Below, one piece after another: positions 25,815-34,465 of a stretch of 64,000 nucleotides of DNA. The stretch's first letter is position 1. The number at the start of each line of letters is the position of its first letter. The position numbers and the translations under genes were made by a program. The stretch comes from JBBIOU01 sp037443205 (GTDB taxonomy: Bacteria > Bacteroidota > Bacteroidia > Flavobacteriales_D > UBA2798): positions 1 through 64,000 of the forward strand of contig JBBIOU010000013.1 in assembly GCA_037443205.1 (NCBI GenBank), in the 5' to 3' direction. The notes below the pieces were generated by a model. The model searched no databases and was not told the DNA's origin. It worked only from the letters and a program-made list of their open reading frames with translations.

Positions 25815-27656
25815 TTATTGTTTTACAATTTTAACAGTTTGCATACCAAACTTAGTAGTGATGTTAGCAAAGTATACACCGTTTGGAACACCGCTCATGT
25901 CAACATTGTAATTGTATTTTCCGGCTGCTAAATCTGTGTTTATAACATTCATTACCTGACGTCCGGTAATGTCTAAAATATTAATGTTTATTTCAGAGGC
26001 TTGATTTAAGCTAACTGAGATGGTAGAAATACCGCTGGTGGGATTTGGATACACACCCATGCCAAATTCATTATGTAATTCATTTACGGATGTAACAACT
26101 ATGGTGTAATTAGCTGTGCGGCTACAACCGGCTGCATTGGTTATGGTGCAAGTTACATTGTAAGTATTGGGTGTAGCATAAGTATGTAAGGGGTCTTGAA
26201 CATTAGAAGTGTTGCCATCGCCAAAGTCCCAGTGATATGATAAACCGCTACCTGTTAATGAGGGAGTGAAATATACTTGAAAGTTATTTTCTCCACCGCT
26301 TATCGTAAAGTTAGCAATGCCACGATTGTAGGGTGGGTTGTTGTAATTTTCGTTTTGCGGATTCCATTCGGCCCAGCATTTTGTCCAGTCTTCACTATTC
26401 ATAGCTCCTCTGTAGGTTGTGGTTTCAAAAAAACCGCCCTGAAGTTTGCTGTCGGTAAAATCGGCTCCGCTGGTAAGTGGAGAAGAAGGCGAAAGAGTCA
26501 TATCAGGAGCAGTTAATGATATGTTATTGTAGCCTAACTGACTTGTTTGATTAATATTGGTATTGTTTTGTCCGGCAGCGTTATACCAGTTGGTAATATT
26601 AAAGGCACCGCTAACATTTGCTCCGCTGGAAGCTGCGGCAAGTGTATCGGCCATGTGACACAATACATTGTTTTTAAATTTTAAATCATTGTTTGTGGCA
26701 TTAGCATGTGTAGAAGAACCATCAATTAACAACCCGAAAGGATAACCGGTAAATACTGAGTTAAATACTGAAGTACGAGTATTTCTGCGTAAGTGTAAAG
26801 CTCTTTTGTAGTCGGGATTAATGGTGCTGTTAAATGAGTAAGGACCTATAACGGTAATATTACTAAAGGTTGGTTCTGTAATAGGAGTATTGGTAGTTCC
26901 GGTAGCGTCATTGTCTGATTCGAAACCATTAGAACCCGATTGGTCAGCAATAGCAGGGTCTCTTAAAACTAAACCATATTGAATTTTACCTCTGAATCCA
27001 AAATCAGTATCAAAATCATCATCCCAGTTTCTATGAGCAATTAAATATTTTGCATTCACAGTACCGCCAAACCATTCAAAAGCATCATCGCCTGTGTAAG
27101 AAACCTGCACATGGTCTATTTTAGTTTTACGACCTACGGCACCTAAAGTTAATCCGTTTACTTCGCTGTTGGGCTGAAAAGCTATACCACCAAATTCTAT
27201 ACGCACATAACTTACAACTCCTGAGCTGTCATCATCATTCGGGTTTGCTCCACCTCCATAAATAGTGCCAACACCGCCTTCAAAAGTAGCAGTACCACCG
27301 GGTTGATTCAGGCTGGCATTTCCGGCAATCATCAATCCGCCCCAATCGCCAAAGTTTCTTTGGCCGGCATTTTTTTGCGATGTAAAAACGATAGGCATTT
27401 CGGGAGTTCCTTGCGCAATAATTTTTGCACCGCGCTCAATTATTAATGTTCCTTTGGAATTAAAATCACCTTTAATGATGGTGCCGGGTTCAATTGTTAA
27501 TACAGCAGGTGCTTTAACATAAACGAAACCATTTAAAATGTAAATGTTGTCATTTGTCCATGTTTCGCTTGCGGTAATATCACCTTGTTTAATTATTTGC
27601 GCATTGGCAAATATAGCCCCTAAAGCAATTTGCAGGGTAAGTAAAATTTTTTTCAT
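25815..27656 (-). CDS. Secreted PKD protein with T9SS type A sorting domain
   Basis: Product of 613 residues. ATG at 27656 was chosen over an upstream frame start (27725) because it opens a clean signal peptide (MKKILLTLQIALGAIFANAQ). The region to about residue 430 is repetitive beta structure (LTIEPGTIIKG, GGLMIAGNASLN, FESDNDATG), probably a beta-helix. A PKD-type domain follows (YHWDFGDGNTSNVQDPLHTY), then a type A T9SS C-terminal signal (GVYPNPTSG and GVYFANITT to the end). It is predicted to be exported by T9SS to the surface or medium. It follows the TonB-dependent receptor gene by 126 bp on the same strand, suggesting that the two act together, but the ligand is unknown. Confidence 0.85.
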   Translation of the reverse strand: MKKILLTLQIALGAIFANAQIIKQGDITASETWTNDNIYILNGFVYVKAPAVLTIEPGTIIKGDFNSKGTLIIERGAKIIAQGTPEMPIVFTSQKNAGQRNFGDWGGLMIAGNASLNQPGGTATFEGGVGTIYGGGANPNDDDSSGVVSYVRIEFGGIAFQPNSEVNGLTLGAVGRKTKIDHVQVSYTGDDAFEWFGGTVNAKYLIAHRNWDDDFDTDFGFRGKIQYGLVLRDPAIADQSGSNGFESDNDATGTTNTPITEPTFSNITVIGPYSFNSTINPDYKRALHLRRNTRTSVFNSVFTGYPFGLLIDGSSTHANATNNDLKFKNNVLCHMADTLAAASSGANVSGAFNITNWYNAAGQNNTNINQTSQLGYNNISLTAPDMTLSPSSPLTSGADFTDSKLQGGFFETTTYRGAMNSEDWTKCWAEWNPQNENYNNPPYNRGIANFTISGGENNFQVYFTPSLTGSGLSYHWDFGDGNTSNVQDPLHTYATPNTYNVTCTITNAAGCSRTANYTIVVTSVNELHNEFGMGVYPNPTSGISTISVSLNQASEININILDITGRQVMNVINTDLAAGKYNYNVDMSGVPNGVYFANITTKFGMQTVKIVKQ

Positions 27657-27782
27657 GATTATAAATATTTTATTGTTTCTTAAGACAAAACTATAGGTGT
27701 GTTTTAAAGATATAATTAAATTCAAATTACCTTATGGTTATAAAACGAAAAGCAATTGTAAACAGAATATTAAATTGCTTAA

Positions 27783-30629
27783 CTATAATTTTACATTAAT
27801 ACCGAAGGTATAATAGCTGCCTCTTCTGTAAAACTGCATGGCTTGATCGGTTTTTCTGTCTAATTTATTATCGTTGTTGGCATCTTGCAATAAGAGGAAT
27901 TGTTGATTTAAAATATCTTGTATACTGAAACGAAGAGCAACATATTTGCCTATACCTTTGGTAATGGTTAAATCAATAATATTTCTGGGCATTTCATACA
28001 CTTCAGGAATACCGGGTATTCCTACAATCACAACTTTAGGGCCTACTACATTATGGAGTAAGCTGATTTGCAGATTAACGGAATCGTTCTGATAGTAAAT
28101 ACCTGCATTAAAAATATAGGGCGATTGTCCCATCATGGGTCTGTTGGTATTTACGCCTAAGGTGGAAGCATTTTCGGCTAATTTAATATTGCTTTTGATA
28201 AAAGAGGCATTAAATACTATGGTAAAGTCATCTAGCCACGAACGTGAATTTGTAATACCGGTTAATGATTTTCTAACTTCAATTTCCACTCCTCTGCTTT
28301 CTGCAGATAGAGCATTTCTGGGGATGAAACTTCTGGTTCCCCCTGAGCCAACTCCCGGCTGAAAGTATACTTCAATAGGGTTAATAAATTGCTTGTGAAA
28401 CGCACCGATACTAATCATTTCTGATTTTCGGGGGTACCATTCTAAGCGCAAATCATAGTTATTGATGGTTGGGGTTAATAAGCTGTCGTTACCGGTGTTG
28501 ATAGCATTGAAAACAAAGTCGTAAAACGACATGGGCGAAAGTTCTCTAAACTCCGGTCTGTTAACGGTTTTGCCATATCCCGCACGTATCAACAAGGTGT
28601 CTTTTATAAAATGATAGGAAATATTAGCTGAGGGTAATAATGAAACAATTTTGTTTTCGCGGATGATGCTGTCGTTCGGAAAACTTCCGTATCCGGTGTT
28701 GCTTCGATTGCTATAAATGTACTGCAGGTTATCTTCTATTCTTAGGCCTCCGGCAATATGAATGCGATTAAACAGAGGTACATTTGTCATTAAATAATAA
28801 GCATTAAGATAATTTCCGGCCTTATATCTGTCAGAGCCTTTTGTGTCTTCGTCTAATACTATACCGTTGGTTGAATTAATATAGGTTTCATTTAAAATTT
28901 CATTAATAGGAGCATATTGTAAGCTGGTGTTGCCAAATGTTTGAAAACCAGCTGCTTTGTATCCTAAATTACGCACGTCAAATACACGGTCTTTGCGCTC
29001 AATGTAAGCGCCTGCTTTTATTTTTACGTTTTGCTCTGATTTAATATTTATCGGCAAGATGTGTTCGTAATTAACTGCGCCCATCGAAATATTTTCTTGC
29101 ATATTCAGGTATATACGACCCAGGAAAAACGGATTAGCAATAAATGGGATATACAGACGAAAAGGGTCTTGAGTGCCCAAATTGCGTGTATAGCGGGCGC
29201 GCATCCAGTCGGGGTCGTTGCGTTTAGAAAAGGAATAACCCATTACCCATTCTAAATTACCATTATTATTAAAAAATTTATGGTTACCCAATAATTGCGA
29301 GGTTAGTATTGTGCGCTGGTTGTAACGGAATGAATATTCTTTTCTATCGTTTCCTTCTTCCAGATTTCTACCGTTTCGCAAAGTGGTTTCGTTCATGCCG
29401 GTTTGATTAAAAATAGTTTTCCATTCGATGGTGTTTTTACCAAATTTGAAGGCCCAGTTGTGTAGTGCGCCAAAACGCGTTTGTGTTTGAAATATGCTGT
29501 CTTGATAATAAAAAACGGTGTCGCTGCTTTGGGTTTGTTCGTTGTATGTGTTATAGTCTAAACGATTTGATAAAAATGCTACGCGGGTATTACTGTATGT
29601 AATGGCGGTAATATTTGCAATAACCAGGTTTTTTAAATCAAAACGCTTTGAATAGGATAGGTTAAATCGTTGGTCAAGTGGAGCAGAATTAAAATTTTTA
29701 TAGAACATTCGGTTGGGTAAACTCTTGCTTACGGTATATAAATCTTCATTTGTATTTCGGATGTGGTCGGGAAAATTTTCGGGTAGCTCACGTTCTTTGC
29801 TGCCAAATGAAAATTTTTCATTTTTGCCGGTATAACCTTGCGAATAAGGATTAAAGGTAGTTTCGCTGCGATACGAACTGGAATATCCAATGTTTAGTTC
29901 ATTATTGGTGGGAAAATTTTGGGTAAATATTTTTACGGCTCCTCCGGCAAACTCGCCCGGTAAATCGGGTGAAGGAGATTTATAAATTAAAAATTTATCA
30001 ATTAACTGACTGGGCACCAAATCAAATGAAAATGCTTTTACATCAGTTTCTGCACTTGGTGCTAAGGCGTTATTTAATAATACGGCATTATATCTTTCTG
30101 ATAGCCCCCTGATTACCATAAAGCGATTATCTACTACTACTACTCCCGGAATTCTTCGGGCTACTTCGGCAGCGTCTCTGTCTGACGATTTTTTTATTTG
30201 CTGCGAGCCCATACCGCTAATTACCTGATCGGCTTGTTTTATATCTTCAACAACTGCTGCTTCGGTATTGGTTATTCTGGCTGCCACTACATCTACTACA
30301 TCCAGTTCGTCAACTGCTTCTTCGAGGGTAACATTGATGGTGGTTGTTTTTCCGGAACTTACTATTACTCCTGTAATTTCTTTTTCTTTGTACGAAACAT
30401 ATTTACAAATTAAACTATATGTGCCCGGTTCTATACCGCTGAGCTTATAAAATCCATTAATATCGCTCGATGCTCCTTTGCCGGTTCCTTTAATAAGCAC
30501 ACTTGCACCAATAAGCTCTTCACCGCTTTTAGCATCTATTATTTTTCCGGAGATGGTACCTGTTTGCGAATATGTAATGCCTGATAGGATTGTAAATGAT
30601 AAAACGCAAATCAATAAACGAACAGTCAT
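27783..30629 (-). CDS. TonB-dependent receptor with CarboxypepD_reg-like domain
   Basis: Product of 948 residues. ATG at 30629 is preferred to the frame start at 30713, because it gives the signal peptide MTVRLLICVLSFTILSG...YSQ. Residues about 25-110 form the carboxypeptidase-regulatory-like domain (GTISGKIIDAKSGEELIGAS, DINGFYKLSGIEPGTY). A plug domain follows (AAEVARRIPGVVVVDNRFMV then IRGLSERYNAVLLNN), then a 22-strand-type barrel ending in an aromatic C-terminus (YTFGINVKL). It should import a ligand across the outer membrane using TonB energy. The domain order differs from SusC pairs in lacking an adjacent SusD. The downstream T9SS protein may be a surface partner. Confidence 0.92.
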   Translation of the reverse strand: MTVRLLICVLSFTILSGITYSQTGTISGKIIDAKSGEELIGASVLIKGTGKGASSDINGFYKLSGIEPGTYSLICKYVSYKEKEITGVIVSSGKTTTINVTLEEAVDELDVVDVVAARITNTEAAVVEDIKQADQVISGMGSQQIKKSSDRDAAEVARRIPGVVVVDNRFMVIRGLSERYNAVLLNNALAPSAETDVKAFSFDLVPSQLIDKFLIYKSPSPDLPGEFAGGAVKIFTQNFPTNNELNIGYSSSYRSETTFNPYSQGYTGKNEKFSFGSKERELPENFPDHIRNTNEDLYTVSKSLPNRMFYKNFNSAPLDQRFNLSYSKRFDLKNLVIANITAITYSNTRVAFLSNRLDYNTYNEQTQSSDTVFYYQDSIFQTQTRFGALHNWAFKFGKNTIEWKTIFNQTGMNETTLRNGRNLEEGNDRKEYSFRYNQRTILTSQLLGNHKFFNNNGNLEWVMGYSFSKRNDPDWMRARYTRNLGTQDPFRLYIPFIANPFFLGRIYLNMQENISMGAVNYEHILPINIKSEQNVKIKAGAYIERKDRVFDVRNLGYKAAGFQTFGNTSLQYAPINEILNETYINSTNGIVLDEDTKGSDRYKAGNYLNAYYLMTNVPLFNRIHIAGGLRIEDNLQYIYSNRSNTGYGSFPNDSIIRENKIVSLLPSANISYHFIKDTLLIRAGYGKTVNRPEFRELSPMSFYDFVFNAINTGNDSLLTPTINNYDLRLEWYPRKSEMISIGAFHKQFINPIEVYFQPGVGSGGTRSFIPRNALSAESRGVEIEVRKSLTGITNSRSWLDDFTIVFNASFIKSNIKLAENASTLGVNTNRPMMGQSPYIFNAGIYYQNDSVNLQISLLHNVVGPKVVIVGIPGIPEVYEMPRNIIDLTITKGIGKYVALRFSIQDILNQQFLLLQDANNDNKLDRKTDQAMQFYRRGSYYTFGINVKL

Positions 30630-30792
30630 TTTTATTTTTTTTATTAATTGCAAATTAACTGGTTTGATATATATATAACATAACCCTAATGTTAATATAA
30701 GTTTACCAAGCATTGTCTTATAAAGCAGATTGCATATTTATTTTAAAAAAAAATTAACATAAATTTAACTTATCGCTTTTTAAAAATTCATC

Positions 30793-30808
30793 ATCGTAAT
30801 ATTACGAT
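30793..30808. promoter_or_regulatory. Perfect 16-bp palindrome, candidate operator
   Basis: ATCGTAATATTACGAT reads identically on both strands. It lies in the 397-bp divergent gap between the TonB receptor gene and mgtE, about 165 bp from the receptor start. No regulator is assigned. Otherwise the gap shows a smaller inverted repeat (TGCAAT 30888-30893, ATTGCA 30898-30903) and the mgtE -7 box. Confidence 0.4.
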
Positions 30809-31005
30809 AACATAACTGCTGCAAGATTTTGTATTAGTTGCTTTATGACAAAACAGGCAATAGCGGGAATGATTTTGCTTCCATAGCTGCAATAAATATT
30901 GCATTGTGTTGCCCGGATATTAGGGATAATCAAGCTTAAAAACATTTGATTCATTTACCGGTTGTTTAATTTTTTTTATCAGGATTAATTATATTATTAA
31001 TTAGC

Positions 31006-31013
31006 TACTTTTG
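31006..31013 (+). promoter_or_regulatory. mgtE -7 box
   Basis: TACTTTTG matches TAnnTTTG and ends 13 nt before the mgtE ATG. No clear TTG is seen at -33, so only half the promoter is supported. Confidence 0.45.
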
Positions 31014-31026
31014 TGGCTTGTTTGTT

Positions 31027-32382
31027 ATGCAGTTTAAATTATCTAAAGACATATTAGAACAAATCAGTAAAGCAATAGAAAACGGCAACGATGGCTTTAT
31101 ATTATCGCATTTAAAAGACTTGCATGCGGCTGATATAGCAGAAATTATGCATGAGTTAAGCGAAGATGAGGGAAAATATATTTTTCGCTTGCTTGAAAGT
31201 GAAAAAGCTGCCGATACCCTATTGGAATTGGATGAAGATGTGCGTGAAGACCTTTTAGAATCGTTAACAACCAAAGAAATTGCTGCGCATCTTAACGAAA
31301 TGGAATCGGATGATGCAGCAGATGTGGTAGGTGAATTACCCGAAGAGAAAAAACGCGAAGTTATATCGCAGATAGAGGATAAAACCCAGGTAAGCGATAT
31401 AGAAAAATTACTGATATACGAAGAGGGAACTGCCGGTGCCATTATGGCCAGCGAATTAATAAGCGTAAATGAAAACTGGACGGTAGAGCGATGTATAGTA
31501 GAAATGCGCAAGCAGGCACAGGAAATAGAACATGTGTACAATATATATGTGGTTAATGATGAAAACATCTTAATCGGGGTACTTTCATTAAAAACCTTGT
31601 TATTTGCTACTCCAAAAACACAAATCAAAGAATTGGTAAATGCAAACATACGATTTGTGTATGCTCATCAAACACAGGAAGAAGCTGCCCGCCTGATGGA
31701 AAAATACGATTTGGTGGCCATGCCGGTTGTAGATGAAAACAAAAAACTGCTGGGCAGAATAACTATTGACGATGTAGTTGATGTAATTAAAGAAGAAGCT
31801 GAAAAGGATTATCAGATGGCGAGTGGTTTATCCGAAAAAGTAGAATCAACCGATTCAATTTGGGTAATATCAAGAGCGCGTTTGCCCTGGTTGCTGGTGG
31901 CGATGATTGGAGGTATTTTTGCCTCACGTGTAATAGGCATTTTTGAAGGCGAAATACAAATTCATCCTGAAATGGCATTTTTTATTCCATTAGTTGCAGC
32001 CATGGGAGGCAATGTGGGAATTCAGTCGGCAGCTATTGTGGTGCAACAGCTTGCGCGCCAGGGCATCGAATTAAATGGAATTATCCCTAAACTGTTTAAA
32101 GAATTAATTGTAGGCTTGGTAAACGGCTTAATATGTTCGGGCATTATACTATCCTATAATTTGCTCTTCAGCGATTCTGTTAACTTAAGTTTAACGGTTA
32201 GTATTGCACTATTAACTGTAATTATTTTTGCGGCTGTTTTTGGCACATTTGTTCCATTGGCATTAAATAAATATAAAATTGATCCGGCATTGGCAACAGG
32301 GCCGTTTATCACAACAACCAATGATATTTTAGGAGCATTAATCTATTTTACTGTTGGTAGAATTTTGTATAGCGCATTTTAA
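31027..32382 (+). CDS. mgtE: Magnesium transporter MgtE
   Basis: Product of 451 residues. ATG at 31027 is preferred to TTG at 31018. The N-terminal superhelical domain has LHAADIAEIMHELSEDEG and related repeats; two CBS domains follow (AGAIMASELISVNENWTVE; VVDENKKLLGRITIDDVVDV). The membrane part (from about residue 285) has five helices with the MgtE signature GGNVGIQSAAI and ATGPFITTTNDILGALIYF, whose Asp is part of the ion path. In known MgtE the cytoplasmic domains sense intracellular Mg2+ and gate the channel. It is followed after 3 bp by the dehydrogenase gene. Confidence 0.96.
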   Translation: MQFKLSKDILEQISKAIENGNDGFILSHLKDLHAADIAEIMHELSEDEGKYIFRLLESEKAADTLLELDEDVREDLLESLTTKEIAAHLNEMESDDAADVVGELPEEKKREVISQIEDKTQVSDIEKLLIYEEGTAGAIMASELISVNENWTVERCIVEMRKQAQEIEHVYNIYVVNDENILIGVLSLKTLLFATPKTQIKELVNANIRFVYAHQTQEEAARLMEKYDLVAMPVVDENKKLLGRITIDDVVDVIKEEAEKDYQMASGLSEKVESTDSIWVISRARLPWLLVAMIGGIFASRVIGIFEGEIQIHPEMAFFIPLVAAMGGNVGIQSAAIVVQQLARQGIELNGIIPKLFKELIVGLVNGLICSGIILSYNLLFSDSVNLSLTVSIALLTVIIFAAVFGTFVPLALNKYKIDPALATGPFITTTNDILGALIYFTVGRILYSAF

Positions 32383-32385
32383 TTT

Positions 32386-33327
32386 ATGAAAGTAATTTTT
32401 ATAGATACCGTTCATCCGGTTTTAAAAGAAATGCTCGAAGCAAAAGGCGTAAAATGTATTATGCACCATCAAACACCGCAACAAGAAATTGAACAGATTA
32501 TCAGTAATTATGATGGAATAGTAATTCGCAGCAGGATAAAACTGGATAAGCATTTTTTGTCAAAAGCTGCTAACCTTAAATTTATAGCCCGTTCAGGTTC
32601 GGGCTTAGAAAATATTGATTTGGAATATTGCAAACAAAAAAATATTCAATGTTTTAATTCCCCCGAAGGGAATCAAACGGCCGTTGCCGAGCATGCTATA
32701 GCCATGCTCTTAACATTGTTTAATAACTTAATACTTGCCGATAGCCAAGTGAGAAAAGGTATATGGAAACGCGAAGAAAACAGAGGTATAGAGTTAGAAG
32801 GTAAAACTGTAGGTATTGTGGGTTACGGATATATGGGTAATTCATTAGCCAAAAGATTATCGGCTTTTAATTGCCGTATTTTGGCATACGATAAATACAA
32901 AAAAAACTACAGCGATCAATATGTTTGTCAGGCAACGATGGATACTATTTATAACGAATGTGATATTTTAAGTTTACACATACCGTTAACCGAAGAAACA
33001 CATTACCTTGTAAACAAACATTACTTAAATCAATTTAAAAAAAACATTTATTTAATTAATACATCCAGAGGCAAATGCGTTAATACAATAGATTTGGCAG
33101 AAGCTATAAAATCGGGTAAGGTAAAAGGGGCATGTTTAGATGTGCTGGAGTATGAATTAAGTTCATTTGAAAATCTGCAAACTGAAAAACTACCCGAAGC
33201 TTTTCATTACCTTATTTCTTCAAAACAAGTTGTGTTATCGCCTCACATAGCAGGTTGGACCCACGAGTCGTATTACAAGTTATCAAAAATTCTTGCTGAT
33301 AAAATAATAAGCCATTTTGCTCTATAG
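32386..33327 (+). CDS. D-2-hydroxyacid dehydrogenase (phosphoglycerate dehydrogenase-like)
   Basis: Product of 313 residues of the NAD-dependent D-isomer 2-hydroxyacid dehydrogenase family. The Rossmann loop is TVGIVGYGYMGNSLAKRL (about residues 145-162); catalytic residues are visible in LINTSRGKCVN (Arg) and LSPHIAGWTHES (His), with an intervening Asp/Glu region. SNYDGIVIRSRI and ARSGSGLENIDLEYC near the N-terminus favour the SerA branch. There is no ACT domain. With serC 7 kb away it could supply phosphohydroxypyruvate for serine synthesis, but other 2-hydroxyacids cannot be excluded. Starts 3 bp after mgtE. Confidence 0.88.
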   Translation: MKVIFIDTVHPVLKEMLEAKGVKCIMHHQTPQQEIEQIISNYDGIVIRSRIKLDKHFLSKAANLKFIARSGSGLENIDLEYCKQKNIQCFNSPEGNQTAVAEHAIAMLLTLFNNLILADSQVRKGIWKREENRGIELEGKTVGIVGYGYMGNSLAKRLSAFNCRILAYDKYKKNYSDQYVCQATMDTIYNECDILSLHIPLTEETHYLVNKHYLNQFKKNIYLINTSRGKCVNTIDLAEAIKSGKVKGACLDVLEYELSSFENLQTEKLPEAFHYLISSKQVVLSPHIAGWTHESYYKLSKILADKIISHFAL

Positions 33328-33374
33328 TAATTTTTTGCCCGAAATTTGATAACACATTTAATTTAAAAATAAAC

Positions 33375-34465
33375 ATGAAAAAAATCAACCTGTTTTTATT
33401 TATATTTTTATCGTTAAAAGGTTTAGCACAAAACGATTCATTATTTAAGTTGAGCGATTATTATTTGGATATACCTGCCTTAGAGATTAGAGTAAATTAC
33501 TATTTTAATAAACTCACCGATGAAGAAAAAGTAGGGCAGCTCATTATGCCGGCTGCAGGTCATTTAGGAAAAAAAAGGAGTATGTTACAAAATTAATTGT
33601 CGAAAAAAAAGTTGGAGGAGTATTATTGTTAAATGGTACCACAGATCAATTTAAAAATTTTACGCATTATTTTGATAGTGCTTCGCTTGCAAATAAAGGA
33701 TTGCCATTGCTTTTTAGCGCTGATGCCGAGTTAAGTTTAATAAATATGAAAATAAAGGGAACCCAACCGGTAAAATATGCTAATAAAATAAAATCTATTG
33801 AGGAATTAGAACAAGAAACCATAAAAGTATGCGAAGAGTTAAAATCAATGGGTATAAATTACAATTTTGCACCGGTGGTAGATTTATCACCTAATCAAAC
33901 GGTAAGTTTCAGAAGCTTTGGATTAAATAAAGATACTATAATAAAGTATAGTAACAGATTTATAGCAATTTTACAAAGTCATAATATTATTGCTACAGCA
34001 AAACATTTTCCCGGACACGGTTATGTTACGGGCGATACGCATAAACAATTGGTTTATATTGATGGAGAAATGAAAGAAGTAGGGGTGTATAAACCGTTAA
34101 TAGATAGCGGTGTTATATCTGTTATGATAGGCCACATAGCTGTTAAAAATAATGATAAGTATAACACCGGTAATATGCCGGCCAGTGTTTCGCGAATTAT
34201 AGTTACCGATTTATTAAGAAAAGAAATGAATTTTAAAGGAATAATTGTTACCGATGCAATGGGGATGGGAGGAGTGGCAGCAGTAAATGACAATTGTTTG
34301 AAAGCTTTAGAGGCCGGCTGTGATATAGTGCTGATGCCCAAAAATGAAGAAGAAGCATATAACAGTATTTTAGAAGCATATAAAAAAAATGAAGAGTTTA
34401 GAAAAAGAACGGATGAATCGGTAAAAAGAATATTAAGATTAAAAATTTGCTTAGGGTTACTGTAA
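33375..34465 (+). pseudogene. GH3 family (NagZ-like) glycosidase, frameshifted at an A8 tract
   Basis: Two frames together encode one glycoside hydrolase family 3 domain of about 363 residues with a signal peptide (MKKINLFLFIFLSLKGLAQ). Frame 1 (33375-33596) runs through EEKVGQLIMPAAGHLGKK and then stops. The other frame resumes with KEYVTKLIVEKKVGGVLLLN and continues to 34465 with KHFPGHGYVTGDTHKQ (the NagZ acid/base loop with its His) and IIVTDAMGMGG (nucleophile Asp). The break is at eight A residues (33569-33576); nine would restore the frame. It may be a sequencing or real indel, or productive slippage. Most Bacteroidota GH3 proteins of this type carry an extra beta-lactamase-like domain, which is absent. 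The stop abuts that of the convergent SpoIIE gene. Confidence 0.8.

Noticed and set aside
30845..30925. Possible relation of this intergenic stretch to 22880-22920 (shared TTAGGGATAAT)
   Set aside because: The match is about 11 bp and could be chance in AT-rich DNA.
30630..31026. A magnesium riboswitch upstream of mgtE
   Set aside because: The supported -7 box lies only 13 nt before the ATG, leaving no room for a leader, and no M-box-like conserved segments were seen.
31005..31649. A 214-codon minus-strand frame
   Set aside because: It is antisense to the N-terminal part of mgtE, Ser-rich in the manner of reverse-strand shadows, with no domain or spacing to neighbours.
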